This document shows positions 7,585 through 15,117 of a DNA stretch of 64,000 bases, one piece after another; the first letter of the stretch is position 1, and every line of letters begins with the position of its first letter. The translations under genes and the position numbers were made by a program. This DNA comes from Hyphomicrobiales bacterium (lineage in GTDB: Bacteria > Pseudomonadota > Alphaproteobacteria > Rhizobiales > Rhizobiaceae), in contig UCGV01000026.1 of the NCBI GenBank assembly GCA_900471925.1, forward strand, positions 124,001 to 188,000, read 5' to 3'. The notes under the pieces are model-generated. The model did not search any database, was not told the DNA's origin, and saw nothing but the letters and a program-made list of their open reading frames with translations.

Positions 7585-8739
7585 CTTGAGATCGGCGGCT
7601 AGCCGCGCGAAACGCTCCCCCATCAGGCGATGGGTCTCGGCATCGGGATGAAGCGCATCGGGCAACGGCAACACGCGATTGTCAGCCCCGCCATAGAGCA
7701 AGGTGCCGTCGAGATAATGCAGATTGCGATCGCTTGCCGCACGCCCGGCGACGATCGCCTGCAACTGTTGGCGGATAAGGCTCAATGTCAGCCTGCCGCG
7801 CATATCGCCAGCGGCCTCCGGCGCCTGGAAAAGCAGCCGCCCGTCCCTCAAGGCGCGCAGATCGACCTGGCTCGGCCCCGGCGCCGTCTCATGGATCGGG
7901 CAGAAGACCGGCGAGATCACCAGCAGCGGCGTTTCAGGGTGCCCCTCTCGTATCGTATCGAGGAAACCATGCATGGCCGGCCCGAAGGCACGCAGCCGCA
8001 TCGTGTCGGAATTGACGAGATTGATGCCGATCTTGAGGCTGATCATATCGGCCGGCATGTCACGTATGGTGCGGGCCACGAAAGGATCGAGCACGGCGCT
8101 GCCGCTAAAGCCGAGATTGACAATATCCGCGCCGGCAATCCCGGCCGCGACAACAGGCCAGATCCCGGTCGGCGACGCCGCGTTGGAGCCTTGGCTGATC
8201 GAGCTGCCGTGATGCAGCCAGACCGGTTTGCCGCCGGGCTGAACAGGCTGAACCGGCGCGCTGGCGCGCAGTTCGATCAGCTCCGTCGTTTCGTCATGCG
8301 GCAGCCAGATCTCCACCCGCTTCTCGCCCGCGGGAAGCCCTGGAAAGCGCAGGATTTGCGGCATACCCGGCTCCGTCACCGCCGAACCGCTCGCCATATC
8401 GATGCGCAGGATCTTGCCGCCGGATGCGCTCTCTTGCCGCTCCAGCCACCCATCGATGCAAAGATCGTAGACACCATCAGGCCGCGCCGGCATGCCGACA
8501 TAGGCACGCTTTGTCGGCAGCGTCTCAAGCTCGATGTTTTCGGCTGAGGTCAGGAAAGCCAGCCGCACGCCCGAAGGCTGCACCTCCGCCATCGCCAGCA
8601 GCGGATCGTCATTCTGCGCTCGTGCCCACGCCGGCAGCCGGTGCGGCATCAGCCCGGCCCCGGTCCGTTCGAGTTCAAGCGCGCCGAAGATCAAGTCAGG
8701 CGTGATGGGCGTCGCGATCAAGGCGGAAGGATTGCTCAT
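7567..8739 (-). CDS. SGNH/GDSL-type hydrolase
   Basis: Protein of 390 residues with two parts: an N-terminal beta-rich jelly-roll-like domain (about 1-165) and a C-terminal SGNH hydrolase domain. Block I with the nucleophile is HHGSSISQG (about residues 176-184), the glycine block is LGFSGSA, the asparagine block is KIGINLVNS and the last block is DALHPD. Members are carbohydrate or lipid esterases. No signal peptide is visible, so it is probably cytosolic. The start ATG lies one base after the stop of the upstream TetR gene, making a two-gene operon that the TetR may control. Confidence 0.88.
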   Translation of the reverse strand: MSNPSALIATPITPDLIFGALELERTGAGLMPHRLPAWARAQNDDPLLAMAEVQPSGVRLAFLTSAENIELETLPTKRAYVGMPARPDGVYDLCIDGWLERQESASGGKILRIDMASGSAVTEPGMPQILRFPGLPAGEKRVEIWLPHDETTELIELRASAPVQPVQPGGKPVWLHHGSSISQGSNAASPTGIWPVVAAGIAGADIVNLGFSGSAVLDPFVARTIRDMPADMISLKIGINLVNSDTMRLRAFGPAMHGFLDTIREGHPETPLLVISPVFCPIHETAPGPSQVDLRALRDGRLLFQAPEAAGDMRGRLTLSLIRQQLQAIVAGRAASDRNLHYLDGTLLYGGADNRVLPLPDALHPDAETHRLMGERFARLAADLKSRPLA

Positions 8740-8740
8740 A

Positions 8741-9313
8741 TCAGGCCACGGCCCAGCTTCTGAACAGCATGTCGAAACCATCGAGACTGCGCGTCCAGGA
8801 TGTCTCCGCCTCCGGCTGGCTATGGCTGAAACTGCCGCAGGATTCCAGCAGCGAAAAGCCGAGGAAGAAGCTGCCGATCAGCCTGACGGCATGCACGCGA
8901 TCGGTCTCAGAGAGACCATAGGCGCGCAAGGCAGCCTGACAGATCCTCGATATCTGCGCCCCTCCACTGGTGGCGGCAGAGGCCGGATCGAGGGGAAAAC
9001 GCGCCGCGGCAAACAGGCCGGGATGTTCCAGTGCAAAACTGCGATGCGCATCGGCAAGCGCGACCAGCGCATCCCTGCCCGCCCGGCCAGCCACAGCCTC
9101 CTCCGCACGATCCGCGAGAGCCGAAAGTGCCAGCAGCGCAATGCCGGCCTTGAGATCATCGATATTGGCCACATGCGAATAGAGGCTCGCAAGTTTCACA
9201 TCGAAATGGCGGGCGAGAGCCGCGAGCGTCAGCATCTCGAAACCCTCTTCATCGGCAAGGCTGGCCGCCGCTTCCACAAGTCTCTCACGCGTCAATCCGG
9301 CTCGCGGCATCAC
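8741..9313 (-). CDS. TetR regulator with WHG-type C-terminal domain
   Basis: Regulator of 190 residues. The HTH is near residues 8-50 (LTRERLVEAAASLADEEGFE, then LARHFDVKLASLYSHVANID). The C-terminal part matches the WHG-domain TetR subgroup (FALEHPGLFAAARFP, LIGSFFLGFSLLE). First gene of an operon with the SGNH hydrolase. A dyad ATTAG-N8-CTAAT (9330-9347) lies just upstream and may be its operator. Confidence 0.9.
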   Translation of the reverse strand: MMPRAGLTRERLVEAAASLADEEGFEMLTLAALARHFDVKLASLYSHVANIDDLKAGIALLALSALADRAEEAVAGRAGRDALVALADAHRSFALEHPGLFAAARFPLDPASAATSGGAQISRICQAALRAYGLSETDRVHAVRLIGSFFLGFSLLESCGSFSHSQPEAETSWTRSLDGFDMLFRSWAVA

Positions 9314-9329
9314 ATCGAATCCTATTCAC

Positions 9330-9347
9330 ATTAGATATTTTCCTAAT
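9330..9347. promoter_or_regulatory. Candidate TetR autoregulatory dyad
   Basis: ATTAG (9330-9334) and CTAAT (9343-9347) form an inverted repeat in an AT-rich stretch directly upstream of the TetR/SGNH operon. This is a plausible operator position; no experimental analogue is known to me. Confidence 0.4.
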
Positions 9348-9428
9348 ACTGTTAGTTTTTATGCCGCGCAAGCGCCAGCCCGCTCCCAGCCGGGTTTGCC
9401 AGCCCTCTTGCAAGTGACAGTGTTGACG

Positions 9429-10271
9429 CTACGGAAGGGTTTCGGCGGAAGATTGGCTCTCCCGCACCAGCACGCGAACGCGCTCGGCCACATCGGGATC
9501 GACGGGATTATAGACGACCATGTTGAGATCCGGCCGCCCGTCGATGGCAAAGCCGGAATATTCGAGCGCAATATCGCCGAGGATGGGATGTTTCAGCCGC
9601 TTGGTGCCCTCGCCGTGGCCGACCACCTCGTTTTCTTCCCAGATCTGCTTGAACTCGGCGCTGGTGCGGCAAAGTTCCTCCACCAGCGCTGTTATCTCGG
9701 AGGTCGCGCCAGCGCGCGCCGCATCCGCCCGGAAGGCGCCGACGACGAAGCGGGCCATGGCCTGCCAGTCATATTGTATGTTGCGCATGCCGGCATTGGA
9801 GAAAAGCAGGCGCAGGATATTGCGGTTTTCGGGCGCAAGCTTGCCGTAGTCAGTCATGACCACGGTCGCCGCCCGGTTCCACGCCACGATATCCCAGGCC
9901 GCCGTGCGTACCAGCGCAGGGCTTACCTCCAGCGTGTCGAGCAGCCGTTGCAGGCGCGGGCTGATGCCCTCGACGGCGCGGTAGCGCACTTCGGGCGGCC
10001 GGCCGAGACCGAGGATGAAAAGATGTTCGCGCTCCGGCTCGGTCAGCATCAGGCCGCCGGCAATCCGGTTCAGCACATCGGCAGAAGGCGCCCCGCCGCG
10101 CCCCTGCTCCAGCCATGTGTACCAGGTCGGGCTGATATTGGCGCGCTGCGCTACCTCCTCGCGCCGCAGGCCCGGCGTGCGCCGCCGGCCCGAAAAACCG
10201 AAGACAGCCGGATCGAGCCGCGAACGGCGGTCGCGAAGAAAGGTGCCAAGGGCGTTGCTATCGTTGCTCAT
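9429..10271 (-). CDS. XRE-family regulator with MmyB-like ligand domain
   Basis: Protein of 280 residues. An N-terminal Cro/C1-type HTH with the characteristic TPGLRREEVAQRANISPTWY and LEQGRGGAPS (residues about 30-65) is followed by an MmyB-like, PAS-related domain (about 105-270) that in related proteins binds a fatty acid-like ligand. Such regulators usually stand next to SDR genes, as here: the epimerase-like gene at 10368 is divergent, with a perfect 12-bp palindrome between them. Confidence 0.92.
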   Translation of the reverse strand: MSNDSNALGTFLRDRRSRLDPAVFGFSGRRRTPGLRREEVAQRANISPTWYTWLEQGRGGAPSADVLNRIAGGLMLTEPEREHLFILGLGRPPEVRYRAVEGISPRLQRLLDTLEVSPALVRTAAWDIVAWNRAATVVMTDYGKLAPENRNILRLLFSNAGMRNIQYDWQAMARFVVGAFRADAARAGATSEITALVEELCRTSAEFKQIWEENEVVGHGEGTKRLKHPILGDIALEYSGFAIDGRPDLNMVVYNPVDPDVAERVRVLVRESQSSAETLP

Positions 10272-10285
10272 GCCGTGCCTGTTAG

Positions 10286-10297
10286 CTATTATAATAG
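10286..10297. promoter_or_regulatory. Palindromic operator for MmyB-like regulator
   Basis: CTATTATAATAG is a perfect 12-bp palindrome in the 96-bp gap between the MmyB-like regulator (start 10271) and the divergent SDR gene (start 10368). Its position next to the regulator's start fits an autoregulatory operator. Confidence 0.55.
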
Positions 10298-10367
10298 GAT
10301 AAGATCACTACTTTAACAGCATAAAACATAGCGCAATATCGGGAACATCAGCAATAGGAGATACCCA

Positions 10368-11267
10368 ATGCGCATTTTTCTCACCGGCGCCACCGGCTTC
10401 ATCGGCTCGGCCATCGTGCCCGAACTCCTGAAGGCCGGCCATCATGTCATCGGCATGACCCGCTCGGATGCCGGCGCCAAGGCGCTGGAAGCGGCCGGCG
10501 CCGAAGTCCACCGCGGCGTGCTGGAAGAGCCTGAAAGCGTCCAGCGCGGCGTCGAAAAGGCCGATGCCGTCATCCACACCGCCTTCGATCATGATTTCTC
10601 CCGCTTCGTCGAGAATTGCCAGAAGGACAGCCGCGTCATCGCCGCCATGGGCGAAGCGCTGAAAGGCTCCAGCCGCCCGCTGCTGATCACCTCCGGCACC
10701 GGCATGGGCAATGCTCATTTCGGCGAACCCGCCAGCGAGGATGTCTTCAATCTCGAACACCCCAACCCGCGCATCGCCTCGGAACTCGCCGGCAATACCC
10801 TGCTCGACCAGGGCATCAACGTCTCCGTCATGCGCCTGCCGCAGGTGCACAACACCTTCAAGCAGGGCCTCGTCACCCCGCTCATCGAGATCGCAAAGGC
10901 AAAGGGCGCCTCCGCCTATGTCGGCGAAGGCCGAAACCGCTTCCCCGCCGCCCATCTGCTCGATGTCGCCCTGCTCTATCGCCTCGCAATCGAGCGCGGC
11001 GAACCGGGCGCCCGTTACAATGCCGTCGATGAGGAAGGTGTCACGACACGCGAGATCGCCGAGGCGCTGGGCCGTGGCCTGAAACTGCCCGTCATCTCCA
11101 TCGCGCCGGAAAAGGCTGCCGAACATTTCGGCTGGATGAGCATCTTCGCCGGCCTCGACTTCCCCGCCTCCAGCGAAAAGACCCGCCGCATCCTCGGCTG
11201 GAACCCGGTCGGTCCCGGCCTGATCGCCGATCTCGACGCGATGGATTACAGCGCTCTCGCGGCCTGA
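10368..11267 (+). CDS. Extended/atypical SDR, NAD(P)-binding epimerase-like
   Basis: Protein of 299 residues. It opens with MRIFLTGATGFIGSAIV (the GxxGxxG cofactor loop of extended and atypical SDRs) and continues with a Rossmann domain and a smaller C-terminal substrate domain (ILGWNPVGPGLIADLD). A typical YxxxK is not evident; the usual position reads LEHPNPRIASE, as in several NAD-dependent epimerase/dehydratase-like proteins of unknown substrate. A ribosome binding site (AGGAG) precedes the start. Likely controlled by the divergent MmyB-like regulator. Confidence 0.9.
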   Translation: MRIFLTGATGFIGSAIVPELLKAGHHVIGMTRSDAGAKALEAAGAEVHRGVLEEPESVQRGVEKADAVIHTAFDHDFSRFVENCQKDSRVIAAMGEALKGSSRPLLITSGTGMGNAHFGEPASEDVFNLEHPNPRIASELAGNTLLDQGINVSVMRLPQVHNTFKQGLVTPLIEIAKAKGASAYVGEGRNRFPAAHLLDVALLYRLAIERGEPGARYNAVDEEGVTTREIAEALGRGLKLPVISIAPEKAAEHFGWMSIFAGLDFPASSEKTRRILGWNPVGPGLIADLDAMDYSALAA

Positions 11268-11324
11268 ACCAGCTTGCCGCCTGCGGGGCTTTGCAATCCC
11301 GCAGGCGCAGACCATCGCCTGGCG

Positions 11325-12083
11325 TCAGATTCCAAGCCCGCCGGCGACATCGATGACGCCGCCGCTCATGTAACCGCCATGCGGCCCTGCCAGATGGCAG
11401 ATGAGCGCCGAGACTTCCTCAAGCGTCGCGATGCGCCTGATCGGATGCATGTCCAGAAGTGCATCCGGCACGGTGTCTCCCAGCGCCTCGGTCGACATAT
11501 CCGTCGGCATCACGCCGGGCTGCACGACATTAACGGTGATGTTGCGCCTGCCGAGATCGCGCGCCACGCCCTTCGCATAGCCGATGAGTGCAGATTTCGT
11601 GCCGGCATAGTCGGCAACAGCCGGAACCGGCACACGCGTACCGAACAGCGAGCCGATGAAGAGGATCCGGCCGCCGTCGGACAGTACCGGTGCCGCCGCC
11701 CGCGTCACGGACACCGGCCCCAGCACATTGGTCTGCCACTGGCGATCGAGATTGACGGTATCGAGTTCGGGATCGTCGACCGTCTTGCCCTGCACGGCAA
11801 TCGCCGCATTGTTGACGAGGATGTCGAGCTTGCCGAAATAGGCGATCACCTTGTCGACGAGCGGTTTGGCTGTTGCCGTATCGGCATGGTCGCTCTGGAT
11901 CGCCAGAGCCCTGACACCCTTGGCCCGCAGCTTCTCAACCACGGCTTCCGCCTTCGCCGCCGAGGCCACATAGCTGATCGCGACATCAGCGCCCTGATCG
12001 GCCAGTGCTTCTGCCGTCGCTGCCCCGAGCCCACGCGAACCACCGGTCACGAGCGCGACCTTTCCCTTCAAAATCTGAGACAT
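11325..12083 (-). CDS. SDR family oxidoreductase, FabG-like
   Basis: Classical SDR of 252 residues with intact motifs: TGGSRGLG (about residues 13-20), NNAA (about 90), the serine region (FIGSLFG) and YAGTK as the catalytic YxxxK. The start at 12083 (MSQILKGKVAL) has an AAAGGA ribosome binding site; the longer in-frame reading would run into the operator. Divergent from the TetR at 12241, with two dyads in the gap. Substrate unknown. Confidence 0.93.
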   Translation of the reverse strand: MSQILKGKVALVTGGSRGLGAATAEALADQGADVAISYVASAAKAEAVVEKLRAKGVRALAIQSDHADTATAKPLVDKVIAYFGKLDILVNNAAIAVQGKTVDDPELDTVNLDRQWQTNVLGPVSVTRAAAPVLSDGGRILFIGSLFGTRVPVPAVADYAGTKSALIGYAKGVARDLGRRNITVNVVQPGVMPTDMSTEALGDTVPDALLDMHPIRRIATLEEVSALICHLAGPHGGYMSGGVIDVAGGLGI

Positions 12084-12144
12084 GAGTGTCCTTTCTACCC
12101 CGTCCAGGCGCCCACCCGCCGTCATCGGCAGGCTGCGCTTTTTT

Positions 12145-12219
12145 CGTAATGATCGTTACGGTAACGATTGGTATGAAATGTAGACAAAGTCTGTCAAGTG
12201 GTTTAATAACGGTCGTTAT
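12145..12219. promoter_or_regulatory. TetR operators, SDR/TetR divergent promoter
   Basis: Dyads CGTAATGATCGTTACG (12145-12160) and ATAACGGTCGTTAT (12206-12219) share the half-site TAACG. A further TAACGATT begins at 12162. The sequence class resembles the sites at 1935-1999, and the two TetR proteins are also similar to each other. The second dyad ends about 20 bp before the TetR start. Confidence 0.6.
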
Positions 12220-12240
12220 GAAATTGTCAGGACTGATCTG

Positions 12241-12831
12241 ATGGGACGCCATCGCGAATTTGACGTGGAAAAAGTGCTCGATTCCGCCCTGTGCCTCTTC
12301 TGGCGCAAGGGCTACGAAGGCACGTCCTATGCCGACCTGACGGAAGCGGCCGGCATCGAGCGCCCCGCCCTCTATTCCGCCTTCGGCAACAAGGAAGCCC
12401 TATTCCGCAAGGCGCTGGACCGCTATTCCGAGCGCTATCTGGATTATCTTCCGGTGGCGCTGAAGCTGCCCACGTCGCGTGAGGTCGCAGCCCACATCCT
12501 CTACAAGGCGGTCGAGCTGAACACCCGCTTCCCCGACCATACCGGCTGCCTCGGCATCAATGGCGCCATGGCAGGATCGGACGAGACCGAACCCGTGCGC
12601 CAGGCGCTGATAGACTTCCGCGCCGCCGGTCAGGCAGAGATCCAGGAACGTTTCGAACGGGCCAAGGCGGAAGGCGACCTGCCGGAAACCGCCAGTCCCG
12701 AAACGCTTGCCGCCTTCATTCTGGCCATGACCCACGGCATGGCCGTGCAGGCCAAGGCCGGCTTCAGCCGCGAAATGCTGAACGCCATTGCCGATCAGGC
12801 GCTGTCTACGTGGCCGACGAAATCGCTCTGA
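12241..12831 (+). CDS. TetR/AcrR family transcriptional regulator
   Basis: Repressor of 196 residues, clearly related to the TetR at 1333-1914. The HTH spans residues 8-52 (ALCLFWRKGYEGTSYADLTE, then AGIERPALYSAFGNKEALF). The C-terminal domain has the same TGCLGINGAMA-type motif (PPGCLAVN in the paralogue), typical of ComR/YcfQ-like regulators. Divergent from the FabG-like SDR, which it probably represses through the two dyads in the gap. Confidence 0.92.
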   Translation: MGRHREFDVEKVLDSALCLFWRKGYEGTSYADLTEAAGIERPALYSAFGNKEALFRKALDRYSERYLDYLPVALKLPTSREVAAHILYKAVELNTRFPDHTGCLGINGAMAGSDETEPVRQALIDFRAAGQAEIQERFERAKAEGDLPETASPETLAAFILAMTHGMAVQAKAGFSREMLNAIADQALSTWPTKSL

Positions 12832-12848
12832 ACTGATCGGCCGCCAAC

Positions 12849-13367
12849 CTAGCTGGCCGCACCCATTTTCGCCCGCACCGCCAGAAACGCCGCCGTCAGC
12901 CGCGCCAGAACGGGCGATTTCACCGTGCCATTGGCGCCGCCGATCGGATCCTCGATATGGATCCGTCTCAAATCATCCATGAACTCATCCCACAGCGCCT
13001 GCCCGCCCTCTTCCAGCAATTCGGCGCGGATGCTCAGATCCTCGCTCACCGGCAGATGCCGCCGCCCCCAGGCGCCGATCATCGCCAGCACCGGCACGAG
13101 GTCGATCGAGGCTTCCGTCAGGCTGTAGATCGCCTTCTGGCTATGCGAGGGATCATCGAGCCTGGTGATCAGCCCGTAGCCCATCAGCCGTTTCAGCCGT
13201 GCGGCCAGAATATTGGAGGCGATGCCCTCTTCCGAGCGGTTCAGGAGCTCGCGAAAGTGCCTTCGGTTGCCGAACATGATATCCCTGATGATGACGAGGC
13301 TCCATCGGTCGCCCAGCACCTCCATCGTCAGGTTGATCGGGCAGCCCGACCGCATCTCGATATCCAT
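12849..13367 (-). CDS. HxlR family winged-helix regulator
   Basis: Regulator of 172 residues with the HxlR signature RSGCPINLTMEVLGDRWS, then IIRDIMFGNRRHFRELLNR and a conserved wing. The cysteine of SGCP is the redox- or electrophile-sensing residue in YodB/HypR-type HxlR proteins, so a similar role is possible here. Start MDIEMRSG at 13367 follows a G-rich ribosome binding site and matches the family length; longer starts at 13397-13424 have weaker signals. Divergent from the RibD-like reductase at 13458. Confidence 0.88.
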   Translation of the reverse strand: MDIEMRSGCPINLTMEVLGDRWSLVIIRDIMFGNRRHFRELLNRSEEGIASNILAARLKRLMGYGLITRLDDPSHSQKAIYSLTEASIDLVPVLAMIGAWGRRHLPVSEDLSIRAELLEEGGQALWDEFMDDLRRIHIEDPIGGANGTVKSPVLARLTAAFLAVRAKMGAAS

Positions 13368-13457
13368 ATCCGCCCCCGCCAGAAAAACCAGTTGCATCAT
13401 AGGATCGGTTATGACAGGCTTCAACCAATTTCAAAATGCAATCAGATGGAGGCTGAT

Positions 13458-14099
13458 ATGACCCGTGTACGCGTGGCTGCATTTTCCCTTTCGATCGATG
13501 GTTTCGGCGCCGGCCCCGACCAGAGCCTTGAAAATCCGCTCGGCAAGGGCGGCATGGCGGTGCATCAATGGTTCTTCCCCACCCGCACCTTCCGCACCAT
13601 GATCGGCAAGGACGACGGCACGACAGGTACCGATGATAATTACGGCGCGGCCGGCATGGCGGGCTTCGGCGCCTTCATCCTCGGCCGCAACATGTTCGGC
13701 CCGATCAGGGGTGAATGGCCTGATGAGGAGTGGAAAGGCTGGTGGGGGCCGAACCCGCCTTATCACGCGCCGACCTTCATCCTCACTCACTATGCCCGCG
13801 ACCCGATCGTCATGGAGGGCGGCACCACTTTCCATTTCATCACCGGCGGCATCGAGGAAGCGCTGGAAAGGGCCAAGCTTGCTGCCGGCGACAAGGATGT
13901 GAAGATCGGCGGCGGCGTCAGCACCGTCAGGCAATATCTGAAAGCCGGCCTGATCGACGATATCCATTTCGCCATCTCCCCGGTCGTGCTCGGTAAGGGC
14001 GAAGCGATGTTCGAGGGCATCGACCTGCCGGCGCTTGGCTTCTCCGTCCAATCCCACGAGATGACGGAAAAAGCCACGCATGTCGTGCTGTCGAAATAG
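13458..14099 (+). CDS. Dihydrofolate reductase/RibD C-terminal family protein
   Basis: Protein of 213 residues with the RibD_C/DHFR-like NADPH-binding fold: N-terminal VRVAAFSLSIDGFGAGPDQS, then AFILGRNMFGPIRGEW and a C-terminal KIGGGVSTVRQYLKAGLIDD and HFAISPVVLGKGEAMF. Such stand-alone proteins are widespread and their reaction is usually unknown; they are not the folA enzyme. A GGAGG ribosome binding site fixes the start. Probably controlled by the divergent HxlR regulator. Confidence 0.9.
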   Translation: MTRVRVAAFSLSIDGFGAGPDQSLENPLGKGGMAVHQWFFPTRTFRTMIGKDDGTTGTDDNYGAAGMAGFGAFILGRNMFGPIRGEWPDEEWKGWWGPNPPYHAPTFILTHYARDPIVMEGGTTFHFITGGIEEALERAKLAAGDKDVKIGGGVSTVRQYLKAGLIDDIHFAISPVVLGKGEAMFEGIDLPALGFSVQSHEMTEKATHVVLSK

Positions 14100-14109
14100 G
14101 CATGCATCC

Positions 14110-14134
14110 GCCGGCCGCGCCTTGTGCGGCCGGC
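14110..14134 (+). terminator. Hairpin after the RibD-like gene
   Basis: Perfect 9-bp stem GCCGGCCGC/GCGGCCGGC with a 7-nt loop, 10 bp after the stop of the reductase gene. The following ATTTACC is only weakly T-rich, so termination efficiency is uncertain. Confidence 0.55.
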
Positions 14135-14202
14135 ATTTACCGTAAAGTACTTCCGCACTCCGGTCTTTTTGCCTACCGGTTGCCCTGTAACGGAGGGCAG
14201 CA

Positions 14203-15072
14203 ATGACACTTGCGGATCTGATCACGCTTGCTCTGAAAGCCAGCCTCTTTGCGATCGTCCTTGCGCTCGGTCTGAAGGCGACGCTCAAGGACACGACCTA
14301 TCTGCTCGCCCGCCCCGTGCTGCTCGTCAAATCCATCCTGTCGATGAATATCGTCATGCTGGCTTTTGCGCTCGCCGCCGCTCATTTCTTTCCCCTGCCG
14401 CTGCCGATCAAGATTGCGCTTATCGGGCTTGCCATGGCCCCGGTTCCGCCGATCCTCACAGGCAAGCAGACACGGGCGGCCGGCACCTCCTCCTATGCGA
14501 TCAGCCTCTGCGTCATCGCCTCGTTTCTGGCGATCGTCCTCGTGCCGATCGCCATGATCCTGGCCGACATGGTTTTCAAGGCAGACTACCGGCTGCCGGC
14601 GATCCGCGTCATGACCATCGTCCTCATCTCCGTCATCGCGCCGCTTGCGCTAGGAATGCTGGTCGAGCGTTTCGCTCCCGCCTTTGCCGCGCGCATGGCC
14701 CGGCCGATCGCGATCGCGGGCACTATCCTGCTCATCTTTTCGGCCGTGCCGGTGCTCATCATGACCCTGCCCGCGACATGGGTGCTCCTCGGCAACGGGC
14801 TCATCCTGTCACTTGCCCTTTTCACGACTGTCGGGCTTGTCGCCGGCCATGTGCTCGGCGGGCCGCACGCGCATGATCGCGTCGTTCTGGCGCTCGCCAC
14901 AGGCACGCGCCATCCCGGCGTCGCGATGGCGATCGCCGCCTATAATTTTCCGGAGGAAAAGATAGCGGTCGCCGTCGTGCTGCTGCATGTCTTCATCGGC
15001 GCGCTGGTCGCAATTCCCTATCTGAAGCTTGCCCGCATCCGCGCAGAACCCGCGCGAAGCATTGATGGATAG
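14203..15072 (+). CDS. BASS-family (bile acid:sodium symporter-like) transporter
   Basis: Integral membrane protein of 289 residues with about nine to ten hydrophobic segments. Family features seen are the duplicated inverted topology, the SLCVIASFLAIVLVPI helix and the C-terminal HDRVVLALATGTRHPGVAMA, which corresponds to the conserved sodium-site region of BASS transporters. Related proteins import organic anions with sodium; the substrate here is unknown. A GGAGGG ribosome binding site lies 6 bp before the start. Convergent with the acetolactate synthase gene. Confidence 0.8.
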   Translation: MTLADLITLALKASLFAIVLALGLKATLKDTTYLLARPVLLVKSILSMNIVMLAFALAAAHFFPLPLPIKIALIGLAMAPVPPILTGKQTRAAGTSSYAISLCVIASFLAIVLVPIAMILADMVFKADYRLPAIRVMTIVLISVIAPLALGMLVERFAPAFAARMARPIAIAGTILLIFSAVPVLIMTLPATWVLLGNGLILSLALFTTVGLVAGHVLGGPHAHDRVVLALATGTRHPGVAMAIAAYNFPEEKIAVAVVLLHVFIGALVAIPYLKLARIRAEPARSIDG

Positions 15073-15075
15073 GGT

Positions 15076-15106
15076 CATTGGCCGGCATCCTCGACACCGG
15101 CCAATG
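15076..15106. terminator. Bidirectional terminator-like hairpin
   Basis: Perfect 10-bp stem CATTGGCCGG/CCGGCCAATG with an 11-nt loop, centred in the 45-bp gap between convergent transporter and acetolactate synthase genes. No T-tract on either side. Confidence 0.6.
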
Positions 15107-15117
15107 CATCGAAACGC

